A stretch of 64,000 nucleotides of DNA from Henriciella marina (GCF_027213945.1 NZ_JAPWGW010000001.1:434001-498000), one strand, 5' to 3'. Shown: positions 8,571 to 18,604, counted from the first letter of the stretch. Translations and numbers: made by a program. The notes: generated by a model from the letters alone, not told the origin.

Positions 8571-9929
8571 CTAGTTCAGAAGTGGCGACCAAGCCGGGTC
8601 AGACGCCTGCGTTGGTGTCGGAATCTGGCGGAGGTTCCGGCCCGTAAGGTCGACCGACCAGAGCTGTGGACCAGCCCCCGGCGCACGCTCACGGAAGAAG
8701 GTGATAACACGGCCGTTCGGCGACCATTCCGGGCCTTCGTCGAGATAGGACTCGGTCAGGACGCGCTCACCTTCACCATCTGTACCGATGACGCCGATTG
8801 AGAAACGGCCGCGGGACTGCTTGGTGAAAGCGATGAGATCGCCTCGAGGGCTCCAGACCGGCGTCGAATAACGGCCAGATCCGAAAGTAATTCGGCAGGC
8901 GGTGTCGCGCCCGCCCGACGGGCAGGTCAGCGGCGAGCCGTCCGTGTTCATTACGTAAAGCTGTGGGCTGCCACCGCGGTCAGAGTTGAAGACGATCTGG
9001 CGGCCGTCCGGCGACATGGAGGGCGAGGTATCGATCGCTGGATGGTCGGTGAGCCTGCGCGTGCTCTGGGTGACGAGGTCGCGCAGATAGATGTCCGAAT
9101 TTCCATTCACTGCCTGGGTCAGCAGAACTGATTGACCGTCACGCGAAAAGCGCGGCGCAAAGGTCATGTTCTGGAAATTGCCCAGAACTTCCTGGCGACC
9201 GCTCTGGACGTCGAACAGGTAGACGCGCGGACGGTTATTTTCGAACGACATATAGGTGATCTGCTGGTTCGACGGTGAAAAGCGCGGTGTCAGAACCGTG
9301 AACGTACCGGACGTCAGGTATTTTACATTGGCGCCGTCGGAATCCATGATCGCGAGGCGCTTGGTGCGGTCATCCTTCGGACCGGTTTCAGCGACATAGA
9401 CAATGCGCGAGTCGAAATAGGGGTCTTCACCAGTCAGGCGCGCATAGATCGTGTCCGCGATCTTGTGGGCAATGCGACGCCAGTCTTCGGGCTTCGCCGT
9501 AAAACGGCGGCCAGCCTGACCCTCAAGGCGCATGACTTCTTCGCCATAAACGTCCCAGAGGCGGACAGAAGCGCGAATGAATTCCACACCTTCAATTGTC
9601 ACGCGGTCAACCTCGCCGACGACCAGCGCGTCGGTCTGGATGATCTTCCAGTCGGCAAAACGAGGCTGTGTGTTGATCGACAGGTCGCGCTGGATAAAGG
9701 CGCTCTGAGGGGTGATCTCGAAAAGGCCCGTCGACAGTAGGTCGTTCTGGATAACGGACGTGATGTCGGTCGCCAGCTGCCGGTCGGCGCCTTCGGCCTC
9801 GAACATAGGAATCGCGATGGGTGTTGGCTTCAGCGTACCTTCAGAGATGTTTACGGTCACCTGCGCCGTCGCGGCGGGAATGACCGCCACGAAGGCAGCA
9901 AAGAGATAGGCGGCAATTGATTTCATCAT
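8571..9929 (-). CDS. tolB: Tol-Pal system protein TolB
   Basis: Periplasmic beta-propeller that shuttles between TolA and Pal. 452 residues from the ATG at 9929: signal peptide MMKSIAAYLFAAFVAVIPAATAQ, an N-terminal alpha/beta domain (about 24-160), then WD40-like propeller repeats with repeating FSPDG-type strands such as MSPDGRQIVFNSDRGGSPQLY. The 26-base spacing from the tolA stop and a purine-rich ribosome site support this start; the open frame extends 66 codons further upstream into tolA but that extension carries no signal sequence. ATG at 9926 is an equally possible start. Confidence 0.95.
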   Translation of the reverse strand: MMKSIAAYLFAAFVAVIPAATAQVTVNISEGTLKPTPIAIPMFEAEGADRQLATDITSVIQNDLLSTGLFEITPQSAFIQRDLSINTQPRFADWKIIQTDALVVGEVDRVTIEGVEFIRASVRLWDVYGEEVMRLEGQAGRRFTAKPEDWRRIAHKIADTIYARLTGEDPYFDSRIVYVAETGPKDDRTKRLAIMDSDGANVKYLTSGTFTVLTPRFSPSNQQITYMSFENNRPRVYLFDVQSGRQEVLGNFQNMTFAPRFSRDGQSVLLTQAVNGNSDIYLRDLVTQSTRRLTDHPAIDTSPSMSPDGRQIVFNSDRGGSPQLYVMNTDGSPLTCPSGGRDTACRITFGSGRYSTPVWSPRGDLIAFTKQSRGRFSIGVIGTDGEGERVLTESYLDEGPEWSPNGRVITFFRERAPGAGPQLWSVDLTGRNLRQIPTPTQASDPAWSPLLN

Positions 9930-9954
9930 CTGGCTTATCGCCCTTTCCTGTCGT

Positions 9955-10848
9955 CTAATTGCCCGTAAAAGCCGGGCCGAGATTGATATTTGCTTCCTTC
10001 CAGAGATCGTAGTCATCTCTTGGAAGCCTGTAAGGCTGGCACTTCTGGACCGCACGCTGCGCACGTTCGATAGCGAGCTGCATTGGTCGGTCTCCGATCG
10101 GCGCCCGCGACGGACGCAGCAGATCAAGATCGATCACGTTACCTTCAGCATCCAGCCTCGCCCGCATGCTGACATTAAGCCGCTCCGGTTCTGGCTGATC
10201 GCCAACGCCATCCCAGCACGGATAGATCTGATTGTAGAGCAGCTGCTCGATCCGGACAGTGTTTGCTGTGCGTTCGCCGGCCCCGGCGCGCTGCTCCTGC
10301 GGTGCAGGGGTTTCTTCGCGAGGCGGTGTCTCACGGCGCGGCGCCTGCGTTTCCCTACGGGTCTCACGTTCGCTCTGGAAGGTGGATTCCGCCGAATTCA
10401 GTAGATTGTCGAGTGCGCTGCTATCGCGCTTCGGGTTTGGCGTTGCCGGGCGCTCCTCCTTGGGCTCTTCTGGTGGCGCCTCTTCCTCTTCGTCTGCCTC
10501 CGCCTCAAAATTCGGCAGAATATCGTCTTCTTCTTCAGGCGGGGCGGCCTCCCTTGCCGTCTCCACCTCATCCACTGGAATGTCCCGCTCGTCAGGAATG
10601 TCCTCGACCGGAAGCTCTTCGTCTTCCTCGGGCTCGGGTTCCGGCTCTGGCTCGAGTTCGTCTTCTTCCGGGTCCTGCGGTTCGATGACGGGGGCGACGT
10701 TGGTCATTTCGCCGACATCCACCAGTTCCACCGGCACCACGACGAATTCATCCTCTGTCACGGTCGTCGCGACATAGGGCCAGGCGATATAGCCCGCGCC
10801 AATCACTGCAACGTGCAGCATGATGGATGCCGGAAGGCCTCGGATCAT
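9955..10848 (-). CDS. tolA: Tol system inner-membrane/periplasm-spanning protein TolA (TonB-like)
   Basis: Energy transducer linking TolQR to TolB/Pal. 297 residues: a single N-terminal membrane helix (about 5-28), a long linker that is rich in Glu, Asp and Pro (about 55-150, for example EPEPEPEPEEDEELP), an Arg/Glu segment with a hydrophobic stretch, and a C-terminal TolA/TonB-like domain (about 205-297) with VRIEQLLYNQIYPCWDG. Identity rests on that C-terminal domain and on position between tolR and tolB. The acidic Pro-rich linker differs from the Lys/Ala-rich helix of enterobacterial TolA. Confidence 0.9.
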   Translation of the reverse strand: MIRGLPASIMLHVAVIGAGYIAWPYVATTVTEDEFVVVPVELVDVGEMTNVAPVIEPQDPEEDELEPEPEPEPEEDEELPVEDIPDERDIPVDEVETAREAAPPEEEDDILPNFEAEADEEEEAPPEEPKEERPATPNPKRDSSALDNLLNSAESTFQSERETRRETQAPRRETPPREETPAPQEQRAGAGERTANTVRIEQLLYNQIYPCWDGVGDQPEPERLNVSMRARLDAEGNVIDLDLLRPSRAPIGDRPMQLAIERAQRAVQKCQPYRLPRDDYDLWKEANINLGPAFTGN

Positions 10849-10851
10849 ATC

Positions 10852-11298
10852 CTAGCGCGACTCCTCGGCCTGCGGATCAGTGACAAGCGCGATGTTGCGA
10901 TACCCAGCACGCTGCATACGGGTCATCACACTCATGACCTGGCCATAATTCACGCCTTCGTCAGCACGCAGGAAAATACGCTCTTCATACCCCTCTCCAG
11001 CGATCGCGTAGAGCGTCGAGACGAGTTCTTCCGGATTCACCCGCGTCTCCTGAATGTAGATCGCCCCGCTCCGATCGAGCGACACCGATAATGGCTGGCT
11101 CTGTGGCGCTCGCAGGTTTTCAGCCGACGCTTTCGGCAATGAGACCTCTACGCCGGTCGTCAGCAATGGCGCAGTGATCATGAAGACGATGAGCAGCACG
11201 AGCATCACATCGACGAGCGGCGTCACGTTGATTTCTGCGGCCATCGCGCGGCGGCCGCGGTTTCGCCCTGACGGGCCAGCAGCAAATCCTCCGGCCAT
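10852..11298 (-). CDS. tolR: Tol system proton-channel protein TolR (ExbD family)
   Basis: Forms the proton-motive-force motor with TolQ in the inner membrane. 148 residues: short basic cytoplasmic tail, one membrane helix (about 28-48) with the ExbD/TolR signature INVTPLVDVMLVLLIVFMI, whose Asp is the proton-carrying residue, and a periplasmic domain. Three bases separate it from tolQ and from tolA, so the three are translated as one operon. Confidence 0.95.
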   Translation of the reverse strand: MAGGFAAGPSGRNRGRRAMAAEINVTPLVDVMLVLLIVFMITAPLLTTGVEVSLPKASAENLRAPQSQPLSVSLDRSGAIYIQETRVNPEELVSTLYAIAGEGYEERIFLRADEGVNYGQVMSVMTRMQRAGYRNIALVTDPQAEESR

Positions 11299-11301
11299 GA
11301 C

Positions 11302-12009
11302 TTAAGCTCCGAGGTCCGACGCGCGGCGCGACAGGCGCACAAGCAGATCCTGGCTGAACGTATCGAGCTGATCGGCAAACCGGTTCACGTCACCCGTGAA
11401 CTTATTGTAGAAGATGACGGCCGGAATGGCTGCAACAAGACCAAGGCCGGTCGCGAACAGGGCCTCGGCGATTGGGCCTGCAACGTTTGTCAGGCTGGTG
11501 TCCTGTTTCTCGGCGATGTTGAGAAACGCGTTCATGATGCCCCAAACTGTCCCGAAAAGACCAATGAACGGAGAGGCAGAACCGATGGTCGCGAGGACAC
11601 CAAGACCATTGCTGATCCGGCCTACTTCCCGGTCGACACCTGCGCGCAGCGAGCGTTCGGCCCGGTCAATCATCATCATGTGATCATTTGCTTCAGGTGC
11701 CCGGCGCGCATCGCTCCACTCCCGGGAGATGGACGCATAGATGCGAGAGGCCGCGTCGTTGCCCGAAGGTGGGCCACGGCGATCAAGATCATCTGCCCGG
11801 CCTGACCAGAAAGCGTCCTCAAAAGCCTTTGCCCGGCGACGTGCGCTCGAAACGGCAAAGGACTTCTCGATAATGACTGCCCAGGACCAGAGGCTGGCAA
11901 TGAGCAGGATGATAAGGACGAGTTTGACCACAATATCGGCTTCCAGAAGGAGACCGAGAAGGGAGAAGCCGGCATCGTTTACAATCGGTGCGGTGACGTC
12001 GCTTTCCAT
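11302..12009 (-). CDS. tolQ: Tol system proton-channel protein TolQ (ExbB/MotA family)
   Basis: Inner-membrane motor subunit. 235 residues from the ATG at 12009, with an AAGAGGA ribosome site eight bases upstream; an in-frame start 17 codons earlier adds an unlikely basic leader. Three membrane helices (about 15-38, 130-155, 170-195) and the family motifs GLLGTVWGIM-like segment FIGLFGTVWGIMNAF and IAEALFATGLGLVAAIPAV are visible. First gene of the tolQRAB-pal unit; a 180-base gap to ybgC may contain the operon promoter, which I could not define. Confidence 0.95.
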   Translation of the reverse strand: MESDVTAPIVNDAGFSLLGLLLEADIVVKLVLIILLIASLWSWAVIIEKSFAVSSARRRAKAFEDAFWSGRADDLDRRGPPSGNDAASRIYASISREWSDARRAPEANDHMMMIDRAERSLRAGVDREVGRISNGLGVLATIGSASPFIGLFGTVWGIMNAFLNIAEKQDTSLTNVAGPIAEALFATGLGLVAAIPAVIFYNKFTGDVNRFADQLDTFSQDLLVRLSRRASDLGA

Positions 12010-12189
12010 GAAATTCCTCTTCTTGCTGGCTGCAGCACAGCCTTTGCGCACGACCCCCATCAGACCGCACGATCAATCTGCTCCCCCCTATCCAATGGAA
12101 ATCAGGCGGAAACTTGGCATCTGAAGCAGAATATGTGCCGGAGGGCCTCGGGCAGGAGGGACTGAGCCGCAAAAAGGCTGGTCGGTCGC

Positions 12190-12633
12190 TCAGGACTTGA
12201 AGATGTAGGGACGCAGTTGATCGACCACGTGCGGAATGGGGCGACGCGGTCGCCCGTCTGCATGGATCATGATTGCAGTTATAAGCGCCTCAGCGATGAC
12301 TTCGTCACCGCGCCGCGCTGTCTGTTCAAAAAGGACTTTTGCGCCTTTGATCCCGATATAGCGTGAGCAGATCATAAGAGCGTCATCGATCCGCGCGGCC
12401 CGCTTATAGTCCACCTGAACATTGGTCAGCGTGAAAGCAGCCGGTTCCGGCAACGCCAGAAGCGACTGATGCGAAACCCCCGCATCACGCAGGAATTCCG
12501 ACCGCCCCCGCTCAAAGAAGCGAAGATAGTTTGCGTGGTACACCATGCCCGTGAAGTCAGTGTCTTCATAATAGACCCTGACTGGCAGCCAGTGCTGCAT
12601 CGCGGCATCGAAAGGAGAGACGACCTCTGCCAT
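12190..12633 (-). CDS. ybgC: Tol-Pal-associated acyl-CoA thioesterase YbgC
   Basis: Hot-dog fold thioesterase acting on short-chain acyl-CoA or acyl-ACP. 147 residues with the YbgC/4-hydroxybenzoyl-CoA thioesterase signature YYEDTDFTGMVYHANYLRF, containing the catalytic Asp, then ERGRSEFLR. It lies only four bases downstream of purH and upstream of tolQ, the usual place of ybgC in tol clusters. A Met 12 codons in (MQHWLPVRVY) is an alternative start. Confidence 0.93.
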   Translation of the reverse strand: MAEVVSPFDAAMQHWLPVRVYYEDTDFTGMVYHANYLRFFERGRSEFLRDAGVSHQSLLALPEPAAFTLTNVQVDYKRAARIDDALMICSRYIGIKGAKVLFEQTARRGDEVIAEALITAIMIHADGRPRRPIPHVVDQLRPYIFKS

Positions 12634-12637
12634 CGGA

Positions 12638-14224
12638 CTAGTGCCTGAAGTGCCGCATGCCGGTGAACACCATAGAGAGACCGGCTTCGTCCGCAGCCTT
12701 GATCACGTCTTCATCGCGAATGGAGCCGCCCGGCTGGATAACGGCCGTCGCGCCGGCTTCCGCCGCCTGCAGCAAGCCATCAGGGAATGGGAAGAACGCA
12801 TCAGACGCAGCGACACAGCCTTTCGTCTTCGGAGTATCCCAACCCGCAACTTCAGCAGCATCGACAGCCTTGCGGGCAGCGATGCGCGCTGAATCGATCC
12901 GGCTCATCTGGCCCGCGCCAATACCGACAGTCGCCCCATCTTTGACATAGACGATCGTGTTGGACTTCACATGCTTGGCGACGCGCCAGGCAAAAAGCAT
13001 GTCTTCAAGCTCTGCCTCGCTTGGTGCCTTGTCCGTGACCACGCGAAGATCCTCCTGCGAGACGCGGCCGAAATCACGGTCCTGAACCAGCAGGCCGCCC
13101 GCGACGCTCTTCACGACGCGGCCGCGCGCCAGCGGATCGGGGATGCCGCTTGTCAGCAGCAGACGAAGGTTCTTCTTCTTCTCAAAGACGGACAGCGCGC
13201 CCTGGTCAGCGCCCGGCGCAATGACGACTTCAGTGAAGATCTTCGTGATCTCCTGCGCCGTTTCCTCGTCCAGCAGGCGGTTCAGCGCAACGATACCGCC
13301 AAAAGCTGAGGTCGAGTCGCATTCCAGCGCTGCCTTGTAGGCTTCGAACGGCGTACCACCCATCGCAACGCCGCACGGATTGGCGTGCTTGATGATCGCA
13401 ACGGCCGGACGCTCGTCACCCAGCTCACCGATCAACTCGAAGGCCGCATCGGTATCATTAATGTTGTTGTAGGATAGCTCCTTGCCCTGCACTTGCCGCG
13501 CATTGGCAACGCCCGGACGCTTGTCGCCGGTAACATAGAAGGCTGCCGACTGGTGCGGGTTTTCACCATAGCGAAGCTCCTGCGCCAGCTTGCCGCCAAA
13601 CCCGGCCCAATCCGGTGTCGTGTCATTCAGTTGGTCGGCATACCAGCCCGAAATCGCCGCATCATACGCCGCTGTCCGGGCGTAGGTCTTGGCAGCAAGA
13701 CGAACGCTCAGATCGCGGCTGATCTGACCTTCATTGGTGTCCATTTCCGCCAGCGCGCGAGCAACATCGCCAGCATCGGTACAGACCGCGACCGACTCGC
13801 CATTTTTGGCCGCAGCGCGCAGCATGGCCGGACCGCCAATGTCGATATTTTCGATACAGGTAACGAAGTCGGCGTTCGATGCGACTGTCGCCTCGAACGG
13901 ATAGAGGTTGATGTAGACGAGATCGATGGCTTCGATGCCGTGGCGCTCGGCGTCCTTGCGGTGGCTCTCAAGGTCGCGGCGATAGAGCAGACCGCCATGC
14001 ACGGCCGGGTGCAGCGTCTTGACCCGGCCGTCCATCATCTCCGGGAAACCGGTAAGATCAGCGACATCGATTACGTCGAGGCCTGCTTCCTTTAGGGCGC
14101 GCGCCGTCCCGCCGGTCGAGACTAGTTCCACACCATGAGAGGCGAGCCTTTGGCCGTGTTCGACAAGCCCCGACTTGTCAGAAACCGACAGCAGGGCACG
14201 GCGGACCTTGAAACGCTCAGTCAT
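12638..14224 (-). CDS. purH: Bifunctional AICAR formyltransferase / IMP cyclohydrolase
   Basis: Last two steps of purine synthesis to IMP. About 528 residues: N-terminal MGS-like cyclohydrolase domain ([35 protein letters not shown]) and C-terminal transformylase domain ([42 protein letters not shown]). The ATG at 14224 is chosen because [16 protein letters not shown] matches typical PurH starts; Met codons at 14242 and 14278 are possible alternatives and no clear Shine-Dalgarno decides. First gene before ybgC-tol. Confidence 0.96.
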   Translation of the reverse strand: MTERFKVRRALLSVSDKSGLVEHGQRLASHGVELVSTGGTARALKEAGLDVIDVADLTGFPEMMDGRVKTLHPAVHGGLLYRRDLESHRKDAERHGIEAIDLVYINLYPFEATVASNADFVTCIENIDIGGPAMLRAAAKNGESVAVCTDAGDVARALAEMDTNEGQISRDLSVRLAAKTYARTAAYDAAISGWYADQLNDTTPDWAGFGGKLAQELRYGENPHQSAAFYVTGDKRPGVANARQVQGKELSYNNINDTDAAFELIGELGDERPAVAIIKHANPCGVAMGGTPFEAYKAALECDSTSAFGGIVALNRLLDEETAQEITKIFTEVVIAPGADQGALSVFEKKKNLRLLLTSGIPDPLARGRVVKSVAGGLLVQDRDFGRVSQEDLRVVTDKAPSEAELEDMLFAWRVAKHVKSNTIVYVKDGATVGIGAGQMSRIDSARIAARKAVDAAEVAGWDTPKTKGCVAASDAFFPFPDGLLQAAEAGATAVIQPGGSIRDEDVIKAADEAGLSMVFTGMRHFRH

Positions 14225-14305
14225 GGGCTCGGCGACTTTCATTCTTCTGGAAACCGGCGCCAGTGGGTAGCACCGCAATCTGATTGGTCAACCGTGTCTG
14301 GCCGC

Positions 14306-16216
14306 TTACTCCGCTGCCCGGCGCGGGCGGTACTCAGGCACGAGCTCGGCAAGCATTTTGATCGCCTCGTCGCGGCGCCGGTGACGGGCATGGTCGAGCA
14401 GCTCATCAAGCTTTTCATCGAAGTCATTCGCAACGACCTGCTTGGAGGCAACCTTGTAGATGCCCTCGATGCCGATCACGTTCACTTCTTCATGATTATA
14501 GGTGAGCTTCTCGTGCATCTTTTCGCCAGGGCGGAGACCCGTCGTGCGAATTTCAATATCCTGCCCTGGCACCAGGCCTTTCAGCCTGATCATTGCCTCG
14601 GCCAGCGCCTTGATCCGGACCGGCTCACCCATATCGAGCACATAAAGAGACGCAGAGCCCGGACTGCCATTATGCGTGGCTGATTGAAGAACCAGCGCTG
14701 ACGCTTCTTCCACCGTCATGAAGTAACGCGTAACTTCCGGATGGGTCAGCGTCACCGGCCCACCCTTGGCGATCTGGCGCTCGAATAGCGGCACCACAGA
14801 GCCTGAGGAGCCGAGCACATTGCCAAACCGCACCATCGACACGGAGAAGTTCGAGGACACGGCCTGCCGCGTCACCGTCAACTCTGCCAGCCGTTTGGTG
14901 GCCCCCATGACATTGTCAGGGTGGACGGCCTTGTCGGTCGAGACGAAAACGAACTTCTGCACAGAGGAAGTCTGCGCGGCTTTCGCCGTAATTAGCGCGC
15001 CGCCGACATTGGTCAGAATCGCCTCACAGACATTCTGCTCCATCAGGGGCACGTGTTTGAGAGCCGCGGCGTGGATAATGATATCTGGCTCGAACTGTTC
15101 AATTGCCCGGGTCACGCGGGCGACATCGCGCACATCGCCAAGCTCGGAATTGATTGGCAGGTTCGGAAATTGCTCGCGCAGCGAAAGATCGGCTTCGTAA
15201 AGATTGTATTCGGAGGAATCGAACAGGGTCAGCGATTGTGGGTTCATGCTCGCGCACTGGCGCGCCAGCTCAGAGCCGATCGTACCACCGCCGCCGGTGA
15301 CGAACACGCGCATGCCCTCGATCATGTCGGCGACGGGTTCGACATCGAGCTCGCGTTCGCGTCGCCGCAACAGGTCTGCAGCGCGCACTGGCAGCATGGA
15401 AGCCGATGTCTGGTCCGCGGCCGCGCCTAGAGACATGACCTCCGTCTTTCGGCTCGCTGCGACTTCCAGAACCTGCGTCATGTAATGACGTTCTCGTGCT
15501 ATGCCTGCCACCGCCACAAGCGGTGTCTTTTCATAACGAAGGGTCAGCAGGTCGAGCACCTTGCTCAGGTCTTCCAGGCCCCCGAGCACAGGTATACCGC
15601 GGATCTTGCGGCCAAACTCGGCGCCTTCCGGCTCCAGCAGGCCCAGAATGCGAACCTTTGCGCCTTTCTCGTCCTTGCCCAAGAGCGAGTCGATACGCGC
15701 CGCCTCTTCCGATTGGGCGATAAGCAGCACCATTGGCGCGTCAGGCCGGGCACGCGAAAAGAAGATCTGCAGCGGCCGCTGGGTCGAGCGCCAGAGGGCC
15801 ACCATGCGCCCTGAGAAGATAATAGCGAGCCAGATGACGACGGCGATAACGATCGCTGTGCGCGGCACGCCCACCAGCCTGTTCCAGAGGAAGACGAGCG
15901 GCAGGAAGAAAAGCGTAGCGAGGCCAACAGCCTGAACGATGCGAACAGCGTCCCGCCAGCCAGAGTGACGCCAGACCTGCTTGTGTACGCCCAGCATATA
16001 GAATGAAACGAAGCCAACACCTGCAAAGATGGCTGTTGTGACGATGCCGCCGAAGAAGCTGTCAGGCGGCGCGCCTCCCGTCATCAGCCAGCGTGTGACC
16101 AACGCAATAGCCATCGATACCGCAGCGGCGGCGGTATCGAAGCCAAGCGTGATCGCCATGGCTCTTCGGGCTTCATCGCGTGGCGTCAATCTGCCTTTTC
16201 CTTCAAGAATGCCCAC
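14306..16216 (-). CDS. Membrane nucleotide-sugar 4,6-dehydratase/epimerase (WbpM/CapD/PglF family)
   Basis: A 636-residue protein with four N-terminal membrane helices (about 20-130), a CoA-binding-like Rossmann domain (about 150-290) and a C-terminal extended SDR domain (from about 305) with the nucleotide motif GGGGTIGSELARQ and the active-site stretch STDKAVHPDNVMGATKR. Family members remove water from UDP-GlcNAc to make 4-keto-6-deoxy sugars for capsule, O-antigen or protein glycans. The motif Met-x-x-x-Lys replaces the classical Tyr-x-x-x-Lys, as in WbpM-type enzymes. It overlaps the end of the heparinase-like gene by about 30 bases, implying co-transcription. Confidence 0.88.
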   Translation of the reverse strand: MGILEGKGRLTPRDEARRAMAITLGFDTAAAAVSMAIALVTRWLMTGGAPPDSFFGGIVTTAIFAGVGFVSFYMLGVHKQVWRHSGWRDAVRIVQAVGLATLFFLPLVFLWNRLVGVPRTAIVIAVVIWLAIIFSGRMVALWRSTQRPLQIFFSRARPDAPMVLLIAQSEEAARIDSLLGKDEKGAKVRILGLLEPEGAEFGRKIRGIPVLGGLEDLSKVLDLLTLRYEKTPLVAVAGIARERHYMTQVLEVAASRKTEVMSLGAAADQTSASMLPVRAADLLRRRERELDVEPVADMIEGMRVFVTGGGGTIGSELARQCASMNPQSLTLFDSSEYNLYEADLSLREQFPNLPINSELGDVRDVARVTRAIEQFEPDIIIHAAALKHVPLMEQNVCEAILTNVGGALITAKAAQTSSVQKFVFVSTDKAVHPDNVMGATKRLAELTVTRQAVSSNFSVSMVRFGNVLGSSGSVVPLFERQIAKGGPVTLTHPEVTRYFMTVEEASALVLQSATHNGSPGSASLYVLDMGEPVRIKALAEAMIRLKGLVPGQDIEIRTTGLRPGEKMHEKLTYNHEEVNVIGIEGIYKVASKQVVANDFDEKLDELLDHARHRRRDEAIKMLAELVPEYRPRRAAE

Positions 16217-17907
16217 CTAAGGCAATTTGGCGGCGTAGAACCATCACTATTCGGGTCCGCACGACCAGAAAGAACGATCTGCCTGCTTTTTTCTACCACA
16301 CCGCGGCTCAGGTAAACGGTCTTTTCAAGTTTCGCACCAGGATGGCTCGTCTTGAAATGCCAGATATCACCAGAATCGGTGCGAAGCCGGATGTAGCTGT
16401 CTTTCATCGTCGCCGAAACCGTCGGATGTAGATGGAATCGCACAGCAAACGGTATCGGCTTTTCCAGTTTGGCCGGTCCCTGCGAGAGGGGACGCGCAAG
16501 GGAATCCTCACCTGTCAGACGGCTGCCGTCTGAAGACATGAAAAGCCGGCGGCGGTGCAGCAGGCCAAACAGCCGCTTATAGCCGCCATGCTGCGCGTCC
16601 AGCCAGATCTCCTCATTCTCTTCCATGCGCTTGGCAAAGATGCCATCCGGACCTTCAGGGAAGGTCAGCCCGGTTTCTTCATTGCGCTGAAAGGGGGCCG
16701 AATCCTCCGTTGCCAGGACCAGCGTTGAATGCGCGCCGGTCCGGCGCACAGCTGCGCGCCAGTCGATATCTGCCTCAGGGCTGAAACCGCATGACGTCAC
16801 AAGGCGCGACTCGCCATCCTGGAATTCGAAACTCAGCGCGCCGGCATGCGCGCCATCACCGAAAGGTTGCGCCGGTGCTTCGCCGGCATCCAGAATAAGG
16901 CATGCCCCGGCCTTGAGTATTTTATGAAAGCCGGACTTGGGCGCCACCATGAAACCGCGCGGCTTACTCTTCATGCGCCCCAGAACCGCATCGACAATCT
17001 GCGGCAGGCTCTCATCGCTGTCATTGAATGGCGGCAATGCGCCATCGCCGCCGCGGAAGAAGGCGACCATTCCGCCCAGTCGCTCAATCCATTTGCTTCC
17101 AAAGTCCGGGACCGGCCTTCCGGCTTTCCCGAACGCGTCCGCCAGAATGCAGAGGTCCAGCATGGTTCGCAGGCCGCGCGCTGGCGCCCGGGTCACATGT
17201 CCACCATCTGGCAGGATCTGTGCTGTGCACTCACTTTCCAGAAGCTCAAGCGCTTCATCAAGGCCTTCACCCTGCTTGAGGCAAAGGCTGTCGAGCACCA
17301 CAACGCAGGCGACACGCCAGCGCGCGATGAAGTCCACGCAGTCTGGCTGTAACGCCTCGATATGGCGCAGGTGCCGCGCGAGCGTCTCGAGCCGGCGCTC
17401 AATATCGGCAGGCTCGCCCCGGGTGAAAAGCGCCGACCCGCATAGCATCCAGTTCCAGACGCGGTCAGCCGCGCAACCGATACGCCAGGCGAACCCGTTA
17501 AAGCGACCGAAATTAGCCATCCAGTCATCGACGAGATAACAGGCGCGCTCTGCCCCCGCCTCGCCCTGGGCGAACACATCCGCCAGCCAGTCGAACCGGT
17601 GCACCCTGTCAGCAAAATGGCGTGATGGAAGCGGCGCCGTCCATGGCGGCAGGCCCTCATTCATCTCGATCTTGTCAGCACCGATGCGCCAGACATCCTT
17701 CATCAGGCTTTCGCCACGCATATGGTCAGGCGGGGCTATTGGGTCCGGATAGATCGAAAAATTGTCTGGCGTGGCACCGGAAATCTTCAGCCGGTGAATG
17801 GGGGACGCGGCAATGTCCTGCCCGCTGATGCCAGCGAGACGCATCCACAGATCCGCGTCCTCTTCAGGTGTGCGGCGTGGGGGTGGGGTCGATTTGGCGT
17901 ACTCCAC
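16186..17907 (-). CDS. Heparinase II/III family protein
   Basis: About 573 residues with the alphaproteobacterial heparinase II/III architecture: an N-terminal alpha-helical toroid (about 70-310, for example DRVHRFDWLADVF and RIGCAADRVWNWML) and a C-terminal beta-sandwich (from about 340) with FHKILKAGACLILDAG and RRTGAHSTLVLATED. Family members cleave uronic-acid polysaccharides, though for alphaproteobacterial members the substrate is usually unknown. The frame stays open into rpe up to an ATG at 17991; I prefer a GTG at 17907, which has AGGCGAG nearby and avoids that overlap, but the start is uncertain. No signal peptide is visible. Confidence 0.78.
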   Translation of the reverse strand: MEYAKSTPPPRRTPEEDADLWMRLAGISGQDIAASPIHRLKISGATPDNFSIYPDPIAPPDHMRGESLMKDVWRIGADKIEMNEGLPPWTAPLPSRHFADRVHRFDWLADVFAQGEAGAERACYLVDDWMANFGRFNGFAWRIGCAADRVWNWMLCGSALFTRGEPADIERRLETLARHLRHIEALQPDCVDFIARWRVACVVVLDSLCLKQGEGLDEALELLESECTAQILPDGGHVTRAPARGLRTMLDLCILADAFGKAGRPVPDFGSKWIERLGGMVAFFRGGDGALPPFNDSDESLPQIVDAVLGRMKSKPRGFMVAPKSGFHKILKAGACLILDAGEAPAQPFGDGAHAGALSFEFQDGESRLVTSCGFSPEADIDWRAAVRRTGAHSTLVLATEDSAPFQRNEETGLTFPEGPDGIFAKRMEENEEIWLDAQHGGYKRLFGLLHRRRLFMSSDGSRLTGEDSLARPLSQGPAKLEKPIPFAVRFHLHPTVSATMKDSYIRLRTDSGDIWHFKTSHPGAKLEKTVYLSRGVVEKSRQIVLSGRADPNSDGSTPPNCLRWAFLKEKAD

Positions 17908-17935
17908 TGCGTTCACTCGCCTGGTGCTAATAGCT

Positions 17936-18604
17936 CTACTTGCCGTCTTCTCCACGAAGCGCGGCGATGTTGCGAGCATAAGCATCCGCACCCCCCTTGA
18001 ACACAGCTGATCCTGCGACGATCGCTGTTACCCCAGCCTCGATTGCACGAGGCGCCGTTTCCGGAGTCAGTCCGCCATCGACTTCAAGAATGATGTCGCG
18101 TCCACAGGCATCTATCTTCCTACGGAATGACTCAATCTTTCTGAGCTGACTGTCAATGAAACTCTGGCCACCGAAGCCCGGATTCACCGACATGACCAGG
18201 ATTAGGTCGATATCATCAATGATAGGATCTACCACTTCGGCAGGGGTGCCGGGATTGATGGCGACGCCCGGCCTCATGCCCGCTGCACGGATCGACTGGA
18301 GCGTACGATGGATATGCGGACCCGCTTCTGGATGAACCGTTAGGATATCAGCGCCGGCATCGGCGAAGTCCTGAATGTAGGGATCGACCGGCGCGATCAT
18401 CAGGTGAACATCGAACGGCTTGTCCGTATGCGGACGCAGCTTCTTTATAACCGGCGCGCCGAAAGTGAGGTTCGGCACGAAATGCCCATCCATCACATCG
18501 ACATGGATCATGTCGGCGCCAGCGGTATCGATGGCGCGAATTTCTTCGCCCAGACAGGCGAAATCGGCGGACAGTATGGAGGGGGAGATCATGACGCGTG
18601 ACAT
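17936..18604 (-). CDS. rpe: Ribulose-phosphate 3-epimerase
   Basis: Interconverts ribulose-5-phosphate and xylulose-5-phosphate in the pentose-phosphate pathway. 222 residues, TIM barrel with [35 protein letters not shown] (catalytic Asp and metal-binding His), [15 protein letters not shown], and [15 protein letters not shown] at 18604 starts [18 protein letters not shown] at 18592 is an alternative. Followed closely by the heparinase-like gene. Confidence 0.96.
   Translation of the reverse strand: MSRVMISPSILSADFACLGEEIRAIDTAGADMIHVDVMDGHFVPNLTFGAPVIKKLRPHTDKPFDVHLMIAPVDPYIQDFADAGADILTVHPEAGPHIHRTLQSIRAAGMRPGVAINPGTPAEVVDPIIDDIDLILVMSVNPGFGGQSFIDSQLRKIESFRRKIDACGRDIILEVDGGLTPETAPRAIEAGVTAIVAGSAVFKGGADAYARNIAALRGEDGK

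Noticed and set aside
10259-10777. Long Ser-rich frame on the plus strand
   Set aside because: It is antisense to the acidic linker of tolA; Glu and Pro codons reversed give Ser/Gly. No start signal or domain.
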